DNA of 12,502 nt from Verrucomicrobiota bacterium (GCA_003532555.1 DOEU01000063.1:1-12502); one strand, 5' to 3'. Positions 1 to 7,776 are shown, counted from the first letter of the stretch. Program-made: numbers and translations. The notes: generated from the sequence alone by a model not told the origin.

Positions 1-1
1 A

Positions 2-445
2 TATAATCAACAATATAAAAAAGCATACATAGAACAATGGAATGATATTCAACTTACGTTTGAGGCTTGCTTACGTAAAAAAGATCCAAAGCGACATAAT
101 ATTGTCCAGTGCTTTAATGATGAAATCGTAAGCATCGATCACTATCATAATCAGCTTTTTTATACCGAGCGTTGGGAGCTATTTAAAATAAGTTATGAAG
201 AGAGTAATAGGGATATTAATCAAATACATATGATTCCGATTTCAAAAAAAGAAAAAGAAAAAGCCATCTCAACAAAACAACAAAAACAAATACGATGGGT
301 TCAATATTGGCGCGAACACCAACAGACTCCCCTGGCCGACTATGCTCAAATGACTAAAAAAGAGTGGTTAGAGTCAGAAGGTATATCTGAAATTGATTTC
401 ATCACTGCTGAAATACTTGTAAGGCGACTAGAGCTTAGTAAGTAA
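2..445 (+). CDS. C-terminal part of an unrecognised basic protein, cut by the window edge
   Basis: The frame is open from base 2 to the TAA at 443-445, giving at least 148 codons. The internal ATG at 230 would give only 71 residues and has no good ribosome-binding site, so I read this as the 3' end of a longer gene. The visible protein is hydrophilic and rich in Lys, Gln, Tyr and Trp. It has a lysine-rich stretch at about residues 78-100 of the visible part and ends RRLELSK. No membrane segment or signal peptide is visible. G+C is about 33% over 1-420 by hand count, lower than the 47% sampled in a downstream sulfatase gene, which could mean a different origin. I recognise no family and assign no function. 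The next gene starts 115 bases downstream on the same strand. Confidence 0.6.
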   Translation, partial: YNQQYKKAYIEQWNDIQLTFEACLRKKDPKRHNIVQCFNDEIVSIDHYHNQLFYTERWELFKISYEESNRDINQIHMIPISKKEKEKAISTKQQKQIRWVQYWREHQQTPLADYAQMTKKEWLESEGISEIDFITAEILVRRLELSK

Positions 446-493
446 TTTTAGATCAAAAACACGTATTAATAAGGAAAAGTAATAATATGTTTT

Positions 494-520
494 CTTATTG
501 CAATATTAGTTGCATTAAAG
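494..520. promoter_or_regulatory. Candidate operator: inverted repeat upstream of the zinc GTPase gene
   Basis: TGCAA at 499-503 and TTGCA at 510-514 form an exact inverted repeat with a 6-base spacer. Allowing one inserted base, the symmetry extends outward to CTTATTGCAA on the left and TTGCATTAAAG on the right. It lies 46-66 bases before the start codon at 561, within the likely promoter. Genes of the ZigA/YciC type are commonly repressed by Zur, so a Zur-like or other metal-sensing repressor is a reasonable candidate. The sequence does not clearly match a Zur consensus that I know. An inverted repeat this short in A+T-rich DNA could also be chance. Confidence 0.3.
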
Positions 521-549
521 ATATCACTCATTAATATATGCACCCTTAT

Positions 550-553
550 GGAG
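550..553 (+). promoter_or_regulatory. Shine-Dalgarno site of the zinc GTPase gene
   Basis: GGAG lies 7 bases before the ATG at 561 and fixes the start. The resulting N-terminus begins nine residues before the first beta strand, as in ZagA/YciC-type proteins. Confidence 0.7.
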
Positions 554-560
554 CATATTT

Positions 561-1784
561 ATGACTACTTTAGATAAAAAATTACCTGTTACCGTTCTTT
601 CTGGATTTCTTGGATCTGGTAAAACCACCTTACTCAATCACATTCTTAATAATCGTGAAGGACGACGTGTTGCCGTCATTGTTAATGATATGAGTGAAGT
701 GAATATTGATGCCAACTTAGTCAAAGACGGGGGAGCTGAACTTTCTCGTACAGAAGAAAAATTAGTAGAGATGTCTAATGGTTGTATATGCTGTACATTA
801 CGCGACGATCTTCTTGAGGAAGTTTCACGATTAGCATCTGAAGGTCGGTTCGATTATCTTATTATCGAATCAACTGGTGTTTCAGAACCCCTTCCTGTTG
901 CACAAACCTTTACATTTGCTGACGAATTAGGACAGAGTCTAAGTGAAATTACCCGCCTGGACACTATGGTAACTGTGGTAGATGCCGCACATTTCTTAGA
1001 ACAATACAGAGAAGCTGAAAGTCTGAAGGAAAGAGGAGAAGCAATCAGCGAAGAAGACGAGCGAACCGTTGCGGATCTTTTCGTGGATCAGGTAGAGTTT
1101 GCCGATGTAATCCTCATTAATAAAATAGATTTGGTATCAGAAGAAGATAGAAGAGACCTTATTGGAACCGTAAAAGCACTCAATCCCAATGCTAAGTTAA
1201 TTGAAACAGAAAGAAGCCAGGTTCCGCTTGATTCTGTTCTAGATACTAAACGATTTGATATGGAAAAAGCTCAAGCCTCAGCTCGATGGATCCAAGAATT
1301 AAAAGAAGAACATACCCCTGAGACAGATGAATATGGCATCTCTAGTTTTGTCTTTCGTGCGCGGCGTCCGTTCCATCCAGCTAGGTTCTGGGATTTTATT
1401 CATACAGAGTGGGAAGGACTTCTTCGCTCAAAAGGATATTTTTGGTTAGCAAGCAGATATGATATTGCTGCTACATGGAGTCAAGCCGGTGGAAGTGCAG
1501 AATTTCGACCTGCGGGTTATTGGTGGGGTGCAGTACCATCATCTCAATGGCCAGATGATGATGAAATGTGGAATGCCATATCAAGAGAATGGGAAGAACC
1601 GCATGGAGATCGCCGGCAAGAACTAGTTTATATTGGACAAAATTTGCCAAAAGAAGAAATGCTTCTCTCTTTAAATGCCTGTCTATTGACAGATGTGGAA
1701 TTTGAAGAAAGTAGAGTTGTCTGGGCGACATTACCTGACCCCTTCCCCAGCTGGATCGATGCATCAATCGGAGAAGCCGAATAA
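561..1784 (+). CDS. zigA: Zinc metallochaperone GTPase, COG0523 family, ZigA/YciC/ZagA type
   Basis: This 407-residue cytosolic GTPase is expected to bind Zn(II) and, powered by GTP hydrolysis, to help supply zinc to client enzymes under zinc limitation. The sequence shows the P-loop GFLGSGKTT (residues 15-23), the family's metal-binding C75-x-C77-C78, the ESTGVSEP segment (103-110) and the guanine-specificity motif NKID (187-190). The C-terminal CobW_C domain runs from about residue 260 to 395 and includes the FHPARFW segment. The stretch NDMSEVNID (42-50) and the EHTPET...GISSFV region match the Bacillus YciC/ZagA subgroup as I remember it, rather than CobW proper. Length is normal and no key residue is missing. 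The gene is probably monocistronic and ends 14 bases from the convergent transglutaminase gene with no terminator hairpin visible between them. A metal other than zinc is possible. Confidence 0.92.
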   Translation: MTTLDKKLPVTVLSGFLGSGKTTLLNHILNNREGRRVAVIVNDMSEVNIDANLVKDGGAELSRTEEKLVEMSNGCICCTLRDDLLEEVSRLASEGRFDYLIIESTGVSEPLPVAQTFTFADELGQSLSEITRLDTMVTVVDAAHFLEQYREAESLKERGEAISEEDERTVADLFVDQVEFADVILINKIDLVSEEDRRDLIGTVKALNPNAKLIETERSQVPLDSVLDTKRFDMEKAQASARWIQELKEEHTPETDEYGISSFVFRARRPFHPARFWDFIHTEWEGLLRSKGYFWLASRYDIAATWSQAGGSAEFRPAGYWWGAVPSSQWPDDDEMWNAISREWEEPHGDRRQELVYIGQNLPKEEMLLSLNACLLTDVEFEESRVVWATLPDPFPSWIDASIGEAE

Positions 1785-1798
1785 AATTAAAAAGACTA

Positions 1799-2686
1799 TT
1801 ATAGTTTCCTATTTTCCTGACTCGCGGGAGTAGTTATTCGGTTTAATTGCATCTCAACCCAAAAGCTTGAAAAACATTTTGATAAAACCCCCTCAACAGG
1901 AGCTGTTGAGAACGGGTAGGCAGCGGCGGCAAGCGGAATATGCAAGGCACCACAATAAAGTCCGCTCGTAGCATCTAATCCAATCCATCCCATTCCCGTT
2001 AAATAGACTTCGCACCAAGCATGGAGATCGACTTCTTCTCGTTCTCCGGTCTCGTCTGATACACCGCGAATCGCATAGCCCGAAACAAATCGTGCTGCCA
2101 TTCCCAGCTTGCGGAATATATTAACCAGAAGCCAAGCTACATCCCGACAACATCCTGTCTTCTGTCGCAAGGTCTCTTCTGGACTATAAATACCCGGTTC
2201 AAATCGTTTATTATATGTAATATCCTGAAAGATTGTTTTATTGATTCGATCCATGAGCTCCAGGGTTGAAATTTCATAGACTCTTAACTGATCACAATAA
2301 GCCTCAAATAGAGGGGTTGGCTCGGGTGCGCCCAGAAAAGGATGGATTTTTTTTCGTTCCTCATAAGAGTAAAAATAGGGGTAGGTAACACAATTACCCT
2401 CCAGATAGGCCGCTTCCGGCTCAAGCTCTTGGAGTCGAATTAAAAAATCCACTTCGATGTGTAGCTCTGTGGTCGGCTTATCAAATGAAGCGCTAGCCAC
2501 TTGGTTTCCGTATACATCCACATACCAATCAATCGATTCAGGCTCGGGAACTATCTTTAACGCATACGATTCTAGTTTAGCAGGATCATATCCATTTGGT
2601 TTCAACCGAATACATTGAGTCCCTAATGTGGCGGCTCGATCATAAGTATAATGTGTAGCATGCTTGATTTGAATCAGTTCGGTCAT
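1799..2686 (-). CDS. Transglutaminase-like cysteine protease of the ATP-grasp/alpha-E cluster (COG1305)
   Basis: This 295-residue protein has no signal peptide and probably acts in the cytoplasm. The N-terminal domain (about 1-90, starting IKHATHYTYDRAA) matches the bacterial transglutaminase N-terminal domain. The papain-like core follows with a complete triad: C180 in GCCRD, H222 in DLHAW and D238 in GLDATSG. Proteins of this family are usually thought to be peptidases or amide-forming enzymes rather than true protein cross-linkers. After the triad, most relatives have a GRDY-type stretch, but here residues 252-258 read LAAAAYP, which looks divergent. It is the last gene of the three-gene operon. 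Nine bases separate its ATG from the alpha-E stop and no Shine-Dalgarno site is visible, so translation probably depends on coupling. Its natural substrate is unknown. Confidence 0.88.
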   Translation of the reverse strand: MTELIQIKHATHYTYDRAATLGTQCIRLKPNGYDPAKLESYALKIVPEPESIDWYVDVYGNQVASASFDKPTTELHIEVDFLIRLQELEPEAAYLEGNCVTYPYFYSYEERKKIHPFLGAPEPTPLFEAYCDQLRVYEISTLELMDRINKTIFQDITYNKRFEPGIYSPEETLRQKTGCCRDVAWLLVNIFRKLGMAARFVSGYAIRGVSDETGEREEVDLHAWCEVYLTGMGWIGLDATSGLYCGALHIPLAAAAYPFSTAPVEGVLSKCFSSFWVEMQLNRITTPASQENRKL

Positions 2687-2695
2687 TAGTCGATA

Positions 2696-3646
2696 CTATG
2701 TAAAAGAGGATGTTCTTACATCACAAAAAGAGGTATATATACTCAAGTTAATCGCGTTCATCTTAATCTGCAACTTATCAATAAACTCATGCAATCCGGT
2801 TTCTATAATATCAGCTGATTTGACCTCTACCAACTCGGAACACAACTGATCGAGTTCTAGATACGGCTGGGATATAGTCGTCCCCGTAATTTCTAATACG
2901 CAGCGTTTTGCCGAGCTCAAACAGAAAAAGATAGCTCGAGGAAAGCGAGAATCATGGATAATCATTTCAATAACATGTTCCGCATCAATAATACTATACC
3001 GCCGGTAATAGGTTTCACGGGCATCAATCGATTGTAATAGAGCACTCCATTGAACATCTTCAACGCTGGTTCCCACGTCAACAACATCTGGTAGAAGATA
3101 AAAATAGTTTACGTTTAATAGCCGTGAGGTCTTATCCGCCCGCTCCAAGTATTCACCCAACCGCCAAAAATTGTAGCCAATTCCCCGCTCCATATTTTTA
3201 GACATAATCCCTGTAATCAGCATGTCTGCCTTTTTGATCTGCTCACAAAGACTAAAAATAACATGGTGCGGTGGTACTGCATGATGCGTAACTTCAGGAA
3301 TCAGTTGGCTGACATTGCTAATCTGCTGAAAAACCTCAATCGAAAGCACCTCGCGCAATGTCGAAGCAATCATTCGCGCTCGATGTAAACAACTTCGAAT
3401 AGAATTGGGAGATTCCTCATTGTAGATCAACCAATGCAAAACATGGTCTCGAGATGGCTCATCATAATAAGCTGAAAATGCATCCATATCCTCATTGATC
3501 TCAATTAACGGAGTCCATTGCTCCCGATTATCAATTTGAAAATCGAGATTCAAATAACAGCTCGCCTCAACAAACCGAGCCGTGTTGGAAGCACGCTCAA
3601 TATTCCGACTGAGCCAATAGATATTGTCAGCAACGCGACCTAACAT
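2696..3646 (-). CDS. Alpha-E domain protein (COG2307), middle gene of the ATP-grasp cluster
   Basis: This is an all-helical protein of 316 residues with no signal peptide or membrane segment. It starts MLGRVADNIYWLSRNIERA, the typical opening of alpha-E proteins, and keeps the family's second ERA motif in YLERADKTSRLL. The biochemical role is unknown. Comparative work by Iyer, Aravind and colleagues placed it with ATP-grasp and transglutaminase partners in a presumed peptide-synthesis or modification system. The frame is open up to an ATG at 3685, but I choose 3646. The family opening begins exactly there, GGAG lies 8 bases upstream, and ATGTTAG gives a 7-base overlap with the stop of the ATP-grasp gene. 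The 3685 start would add 13 residues unlike the family and force a 46-base overlap. Confidence 0.88.
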   Translation of the reverse strand: MLGRVADNIYWLSRNIERASNTARFVEASCYLNLDFQIDNREQWTPLIEINEDMDAFSAYYDEPSRDHVLHWLIYNEESPNSIRSCLHRARMIASTLREVLSIEVFQQISNVSQLIPEVTHHAVPPHHVIFSLCEQIKKADMLITGIMSKNMERGIGYNFWRLGEYLERADKTSRLLNVNYFYLLPDVVDVGTSVEDVQWSALLQSIDARETYYRRYSIIDAEHVIEMIIHDSRFPRAIFFCLSSAKRCVLEITGTTISQPYLELDQLCSELVEVKSADIIETGLHEFIDKLQIKMNAINLSIYTSFCDVRTSSFT

Positions 3647-5103
3647 GAAAAAGACTCCAATCTGCTCGGCAGATCCGTAATCCATGTATCCTTAGTTCCG
3701 CCTCCTTGTGAGGAGTTAACGACCAGCGAGCCCGGCTTTAAAGCAACGCGTGTAAGACCACCAGGCATCACATGGCAATTCGATCCGCTATAAAGAATGA
3801 AGGGCCGCAGATCCACATGCCGACCCTCAAAATGATCCTGCTGGAGAACTGGAACGCGCGAAAAATTTAAGGTGGGTTGCGATATATAATTTCGCGGATT
3901 TTTCACTAACTGCGTCCTAAATTGATCTAATTCAGACGAACTGGCTTGCGGACCAATTAATATTCCATACCCTCCGCATTCACTTGCTGGCTTTACAACA
4001 AGTTCGCTTAAATTCTCCAATGTGTATTTAAGGTCATCCGGCCGCCAACATAAGCGGGTGGGCACATTCTTTAACAGCGCCTCCTCCCCTGTGTAGTAGC
4101 GCACGATTTCAGGCATATAGGCATAGATCACTTTGTCATCTGCCACCCCAGTTCCAGGGGCATTCGCAATCATAATATGCCCTTCACGATAGGCTCGCAT
4201 CAATCCACCACATCCCAGAACAGATTTTTCATTAAAAACTTCAGGGTCTAAAAAAGTATCGTCAATGCGCCGATAGATCACATCAATCCGCTTTAATCCA
4301 TCCACAGTTCGCGCACAAATATACTTTCCATCATAGGTCAAATCGCGACCTTCCACCAAGAGAGCTCCCATTTGCTGAGCAAGGAAAGCATGTTCGAAAT
4401 AGGCAGCATTATGCATGCCAGGAGTCAAAATAGCCGTTGTACTCGATGACTCCGCTGTCGGAGAAAGCTCATTCAATATACGATTAAATTGATCTGGATA
4501 ATCAATAATCTGTCGTACTCGGCTCTGATGAAACACCTCCGGAAAATTACGTTTCATTAATTGACGGTTAATCAGCGCATATGAGACACCAGAAGGCACA
4601 CATAAATTATCCTCTAAAACATAAAATGTCCCATCATGGTTGCGAATTAAATCAGTACCCGTAACATGCGCCCATACTCCATTAGGAGGATGAAGCCCTA
4701 CACACTCTGAACGGTATCCTTTCGAAGTGACAATTAGTTCCTCTGGTATAACGCCATCGGCAATAATTTGTTTCTCGTTATAAACATCTTGAAGAAACAT
4801 ATTAATGGCTCGAATACGCTGCTCGAGCCCTCGCTCAATCGGATCCCACTCACTTCCGGCTATGAGACGAGGTACAATATCAAATGGGATCGTTCGATGA
4901 TCCTTCGGATCTGACTTATACAACTGAAACGTAATGCCCATGTTGCGCATTGAAATTTCACTCGCTTCCTGACGACGTTTTAAATCTCCTTCTGGAAGTT
5001 GATTGATCATTTCGATTAATAAAGAAGCGACCGGTCGTTGCGATTGATCTGATGAAAAGAATTCATCAAAAAAATGATTTGGCTGATAATCAGAAAAATC
5101 CAT
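3640..5103 (-). CDS. Circularly permuted ATP-grasp enzyme (COG2308), predicted peptide or amide ligase
   Basis: This 487-residue cytosolic protein has the full architecture of the circularly permuted ATP-grasp family. Visible motifs are EDNLCVPSGVSY (164-175), GTGVADDKVIYAYMPEIVRY (317-336), the ATP-binding lysine in VVKPASECGGYG (369-380, K371), DLRPF (431-435) and the glycine-rich VNSSQGGGTKDTW (462-474). The family is predicted to activate a carboxylate with ATP and form an amide bond. No substrate is firmly established to my knowledge. It is the first gene of a three-gene operon with alpha-E and transglutaminase genes; the same order occurs in Mycobacterium tuberculosis (Rv2411c-Rv2409c). 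No Shine-Dalgarno site precedes the ATG. A perfect TATAAT ends 5 bases before the start codon, which would fit a leaderless transcript. Confidence 0.9.
   Translation of the reverse strand: MDFSDYQPNHFFDEFFSSDQSQRPVASLLIEMINQLPEGDLKRRQEASEISMRNMGITFQLYKSDPKDHRTIPFDIVPRLIAGSEWDPIERGLEQRIRAINMFLQDVYNEKQIIADGVIPEELIVTSKGYRSECVGLHPPNGVWAHVTGTDLIRNHDGTFYVLEDNLCVPSGVSYALINRQLMKRNFPEVFHQSRVRQIIDYPDQFNRILNELSPTAESSSTTAILTPGMHNAAYFEHAFLAQQMGALLVEGRDLTYDGKYICARTVDGLKRIDVIYRRIDDTFLDPEVFNEKSVLGCGGLMRAYREGHIMIANAPGTGVADDKVIYAYMPEIVRYYTGEEALLKNVPTRLCWRPDDLKYTLENLSELVVKPASECGGYGILIGPQASSSELDQFRTQLVKNPRNYISQPTLNFSRVPVLQQDHFEGRHVDLRPFILYSGSNCHVMPGGLTRVALKPGSLVVNSSQGGGTKDTWITDLPSRLESFSC
3655..3658 (-). promoter_or_regulatory. 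Shine-Dalgarno site that decides the alpha-E start
   Basis: On the minus strand GGAG (3658-3655) precedes the ATG at 3646 by 8 bases. It lies inside the end of the ATP-grasp reading frame, so ribosomes finishing the upstream gene are well placed to restart here. Confidence 0.65.
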
Positions 5104-5108
5104 AATCG

Positions 5109-5135
5109 ATTATAATTAAGCAAAAATCATTCCAA
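5109..5135 (-). promoter_or_regulatory. Candidate promoter of the ATP-grasp operon, possibly leaderless
   Basis: On the minus strand a perfect -10 hexamer TATAAT (5114-5109) lies 5 bases before the ATG at 5103. A -35-like TTGGAA (5135-5130) precedes it by a short 15-base spacer. Transcription would begin at or next to the start codon, consistent with the missing Shine-Dalgarno site. The region is so A+T rich that TATAAT by chance is quite possible, and other promoters upstream are not excluded. Confidence 0.35.
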
Positions 5136-5195
5136 CTTTTTTACTACAATATAATAGATATATTACAATTAAATTACTTATTAGTATTATAAATT

Positions 5196-5225
5196 ATGTA
5201 TAAATACATATATGTATTTATACAT
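5196..5225. repeat. Perfect 30-bp palindrome upstream of the ATP-grasp operon
   Basis: The half-site ATGTATAAATACATA (5196-5210) is followed directly by its exact reverse complement (5211-5225), with no spacer and no mismatch. The next flanking pair breaks the symmetry. The centre is about 108 bases upstream of the ATP-grasp start. The stem is nearly all A-T and has no flanking T tract suited to an intrinsic terminator. A dimeric regulator binding site or a cruciform-forming element is more likely. Confidence 0.75.
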
Positions 5226-5345
5226 TAACAACACACAAATATAATAAGTGATAACCCCGAAATTGTAGCGCATCTATGTTTCTTCTTCTGGAGAAGCACT
5301 ACCATGTTTCTTTTTTTCGATCACAGATCCTTAAGTAGGCTTCGA

Positions 5346-7688
5346 TTAGGGCTGATATTCGACACGCTCTTCTATTTCAACGGATGAAGTTATCAACGCT
5401 CCATCTGCGGATGAGCCTCCTGCCATCCAAATGAAACTACCAGGCTCTATACAGCGTTTCATTTTAATATCATAAAAGGAGAGCTGCTCTATCGGTATTT
5501 CAAATGAAACCGTCTGAGTCTCACCTCCGTCTAATTCGATACGTCGATAAGAAGCGAGTTCTTTCACAGGTCGTGTAACTGAACTGTATTCATCGCGGAA
5601 GTAGATTTGAACCACTTCTTCCCCTATTTGATCACTTTCATTTTGGACCTTGACCGAAAGCGCTATCGTCTGACTCTTTTCATCCACTTCTACGATCAAC
5701 TCACTGTAGGAAAAAATTGAATAACTTAAGCCATGCCCAAAAGGATATAGTGGCGCGGTTTTTTCAAAGGCGTATTCCCGATAATAGCTAGATGGTTTGT
5801 GATTATAAACCATCTGCAATTGTCCAACGGAGCGCGGGAAGGTGAGCGGCAACTTCCCAGATGGGTTTACCTCTCCAAATAAAACTTCCGCTACCACCTG
5901 TCCGGCAAAACTGCCCGATTCCCATGACTCTAAAATAGCTGGAATATGATCTTCGATCCAAGGCTCCGCAATTGGCTTTCCATTAACATAAACAACCAAA
6001 GTTGGAACCCCCGTTGCATGCAATGCCTGAACTAGCTCTAACTGCTCACCTGCTAAATCAATATCGGCACGAGCTACATTCTCTCCCGCCGTCTTTACTT
6101 TCATGCCTAAATGACGCAACGAATTATCACCAACAACAACTACCACATAATTATAGTTAGTCGCCTCCGCAGCCGTTCGGGCAATATCGGCCTGGCTTAG
6201 GGTACGAATATTTTCATTCGAATCATAAAAATCAACCTGATGGCCTCGCTTATTTCCAAGAGCTTTAATACCTTCATAAACCGTAACAACCTGTTCTTCT
6301 GGTTGCGGTTTTGTCCAATCACCCAAAACGGAGTGATTGTTTGCATTCGGTCCAGTAACGAGGATCTTTTTCGATGCCGATGAGGTAAGAGGTAGAATCC
6401 CATTATTCTTCAATAGCACCATCGAGCGACGAGCCATCTCTAAGGAACTCTGTTTATGCTCAGGTGTAAAGATACTTTCTGCTACTCGATCTAAGTCCAC
6501 TTGAGCATTTTCAAAAAGTCCTAATTCAAATTTAGCCCGTAAGATTTTTTCACATGCATAATCAATTCTTGACTGTTCAAGTTTACCCTCTTCTACGAGG
6601 GACACCACCGCCTCTAAAAAATCGGGACCATGCATATTCATATCCATTCCGGCTTCGACGGCTAGATAGCATGCTTCTTTAAAATCACTAGCCACCTGAT
6701 GAAGTGTTTCAATCCGATGAATATCCAACCAATCGCTCACGTAGAAGCCAGCAAAGTCATAATCATCTCGCATGACATCGGTTAATAAACGTTTATCCAT
6801 ATGGCATGGAATTCCATTTACTTCGTTATGTGCTGCCATAATCGTAAAGACCTCTGCTTCAATCGCGGCAAGGTAGGGTTTTAAATAGATTTCACGCAGG
6901 GTTCGCTCCGATATATCCATCGGCGATAAGTTCAACCCATTCGCAGGCTCAGATCCCGCAATAAAATGTTTTGCACACGCCAAAACATGATCACGTTCGA
7001 TCTGCTGATCTCCTTGCAAGCCTCGAATCATGGCAGCGCCTAAACGACCAACTAAGTAAGGATCTTCTCCAAAAGTCTCTCCCACTCTGCCCCAACGCGG
7101 ATCACGCAACACATCCACATTCGGCGTAAAAGCCCAATGCGATCCTGTGGCACGCATCTCCATTGCGGTCTCTTTACCTAAGCGGTATGCATATTCATCT
7201 GAAAAGGTGGATGCCAGTGAAATGGGTGAAGGATAAATAGTACAACCATGCACCATGCCATTTCCGTGAATGGCATCAATCCCGAGCAAAAGAGGAATCT
7301 TTAGCCGTGATTTACTCGCCAATGCCTGCAATTGATTCGCGTGTTGAGGCGTTAATACATGCAAGAAAGATCCAATCTCGCCATCAACTACCATTTGCGC
7401 TAAATCCTTTGTTTTTAAACCCTTATAGCTTGCCTGAGAATCGCTCTTGAGAATATCTTCGGCACTCATTTGAGCAGGTACTTGCTCCAAATAGTTAAAC
7501 CCCACGTATTGACACATTTGAGCCACTTTTTCGCTCAGAGTCATTCGCTCCATTAAATCATCGATGCGCTTATCAGTAGAACGGGTTGCATCCAAATAGA
7601 CGGGTTCCGACTGCGTTTCCAACTGACCACAGCCCGGCAAGACAAACAAACTTGCTATTAATCCTAATATAAAAATACTTTTGCGCAT
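5346..7688 (-). CDS. Glycoside hydrolase family 3 beta-glycosidase, lipoprotein
   Basis: This 780-residue exo-acting hydrolase is expected to release non-reducing terminal sugars from beta-linked oligosaccharides. The signal peptide ends in lipobox LPGC (Cys20), so it is probably lipid-anchored outside the cytoplasmic membrane. The N-terminal GH3 barrel includes DPRWGRVGETFGEDPYLVG, the substrate-binding AKHF and the nucleophile D319 in YVSDWLD. The C-terminal sandwich begins at SMVLLKNNG, and E536 in AGEN is a plausible acid/base. A fibronectin-III-like domain closes the protein after PFGHGLSYS. The frame extends to a TTG at 7718, but I choose the ATG at 7688. It has GAGG five bases upstream and puts the lysine-containing signal peptide at the N-terminus. 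It is the last gene of the cluster, 88 bases after the CBM6 sulfatase. Beta-glucosidase is the usual activity, but xylosidase or another specificity is possible. Confidence 0.92.
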   Translation of the reverse strand: MRKSIFILGLIASLFVLPGCGQLETQSEPVYLDATRSTDKRIDDLMERMTLSEKVAQMCQYVGFNYLEQVPAQMSAEDILKSDSQASYKGLKTKDLAQMVVDGEIGSFLHVLTPQHANQLQALASKSRLKIPLLLGIDAIHGNGMVHGCTIYPSPISLASTFSDEYAYRLGKETAMEMRATGSHWAFTPNVDVLRDPRWGRVGETFGEDPYLVGRLGAAMIRGLQGDQQIERDHVLACAKHFIAGSEPANGLNLSPMDISERTLREIYLKPYLAAIEAEVFTIMAAHNEVNGIPCHMDKRLLTDVMRDDYDFAGFYVSDWLDIHRIETLHQVASDFKEACYLAVEAGMDMNMHGPDFLEAVVSLVEEGKLEQSRIDYACEKILRAKFELGLFENAQVDLDRVAESIFTPEHKQSSLEMARRSMVLLKNNGILPLTSSASKKILVTGPNANNHSVLGDWTKPQPEEQVVTVYEGIKALGNKRGHQVDFYDSNENIRTLSQADIARTAAEATNYNYVVVVVGDNSLRHLGMKVKTAGENVARADIDLAGEQLELVQALHATGVPTLVVYVNGKPIAEPWIEDHIPAILESWESGSFAGQVVAEVLFGEVNPSGKLPLTFPRSVGQLQMVYNHKPSSYYREYAFEKTAPLYPFGHGLSYSIFSYSELIVEVDEKSQTIALSVKVQNESDQIGEEVVQIYFRDEYSSVTRPVKELASYRRIELDGGETQTVSFEIPIEQLSFYDIKMKRCIEPGSFIWMAGGSSADGALITSSVEIEERVEYQP

Positions 7689-7693
7689 CACTT

Positions 7694-7697
7694 CCTC
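7694..7697 (-). promoter_or_regulatory. Shine-Dalgarno site that decides the GH3 start
   Basis: On the minus strand GAGG (7697-7694), within AGAGGAAG, lies 5 bases before the ATG at 7688. The longer alternative begins with TTG at 7718 and would place ten charged or polar residues before an otherwise standard lipoprotein signal. Confidence 0.7.
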
Positions 7698-7776
7698 TTT
7701 TCTCAATGTGAACTCCAAGCTAACTCCATAAGACTATGAAGAATATGTATTGAAAGGTATACAACTCTGTTTTTTT

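Larger units (their letters stand above)
5104..5345. other. A+T-rich 242-base intergenic region between the GH3 gene and the ATP-grasp operon
   Basis: Bases 5141-5240 contain only 14 G or C by hand count. The gap carries the perfect palindrome at 5196-5225 and the candidate promoter at 5109-5135. No convincing terminator for the GH3 gene is visible: the small hairpins on the minus strand lack a T tract. No supported reading frame is present. It most likely contains the control region of the ATP-grasp operon. Confidence 0.6.

Noticed and set aside
1471..1767. 98-codon open frame on the minus strand inside the zinc GTPase gene
   Set aside because: It is antisense to a well-conserved coding region and has no recognisable domain.
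1785..1798. Shared bidirectional terminator between the zinc GTPase and transglutaminase genes
   Set aside because: The gap is only 14 A+T-rich bases and contains no hairpin.
3647..3685. Alpha-E protein starting at the ATG at 3685
   Set aside because: It adds 13 residues absent from the family opening and a 46-base overlap. The ATG at 3646 has a better ribosome-binding site and the expected N-terminus.
5276..5320. Direct repeat beginning ATGTTTC at 5276 and 5304
   Set aside because: The match is only about 14 of 17 bases in pyrimidine-rich sequence, and nothing else supports a function.
5260..5340. Hairpins CTTCT-GG-AGAAG and GATC-TGT-GATC as a terminator of the GH3 gene
   Set aside because: The stems are 4-5 bp with tiny loops. 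On the transcribed strand the second is followed by A residues, not T.
7689..7718. GH3 protein starting at 7718
   Set aside because: The codon is TTG and the added residues precede a complete lipoprotein signal peptide that has its own ATG and GAGG.
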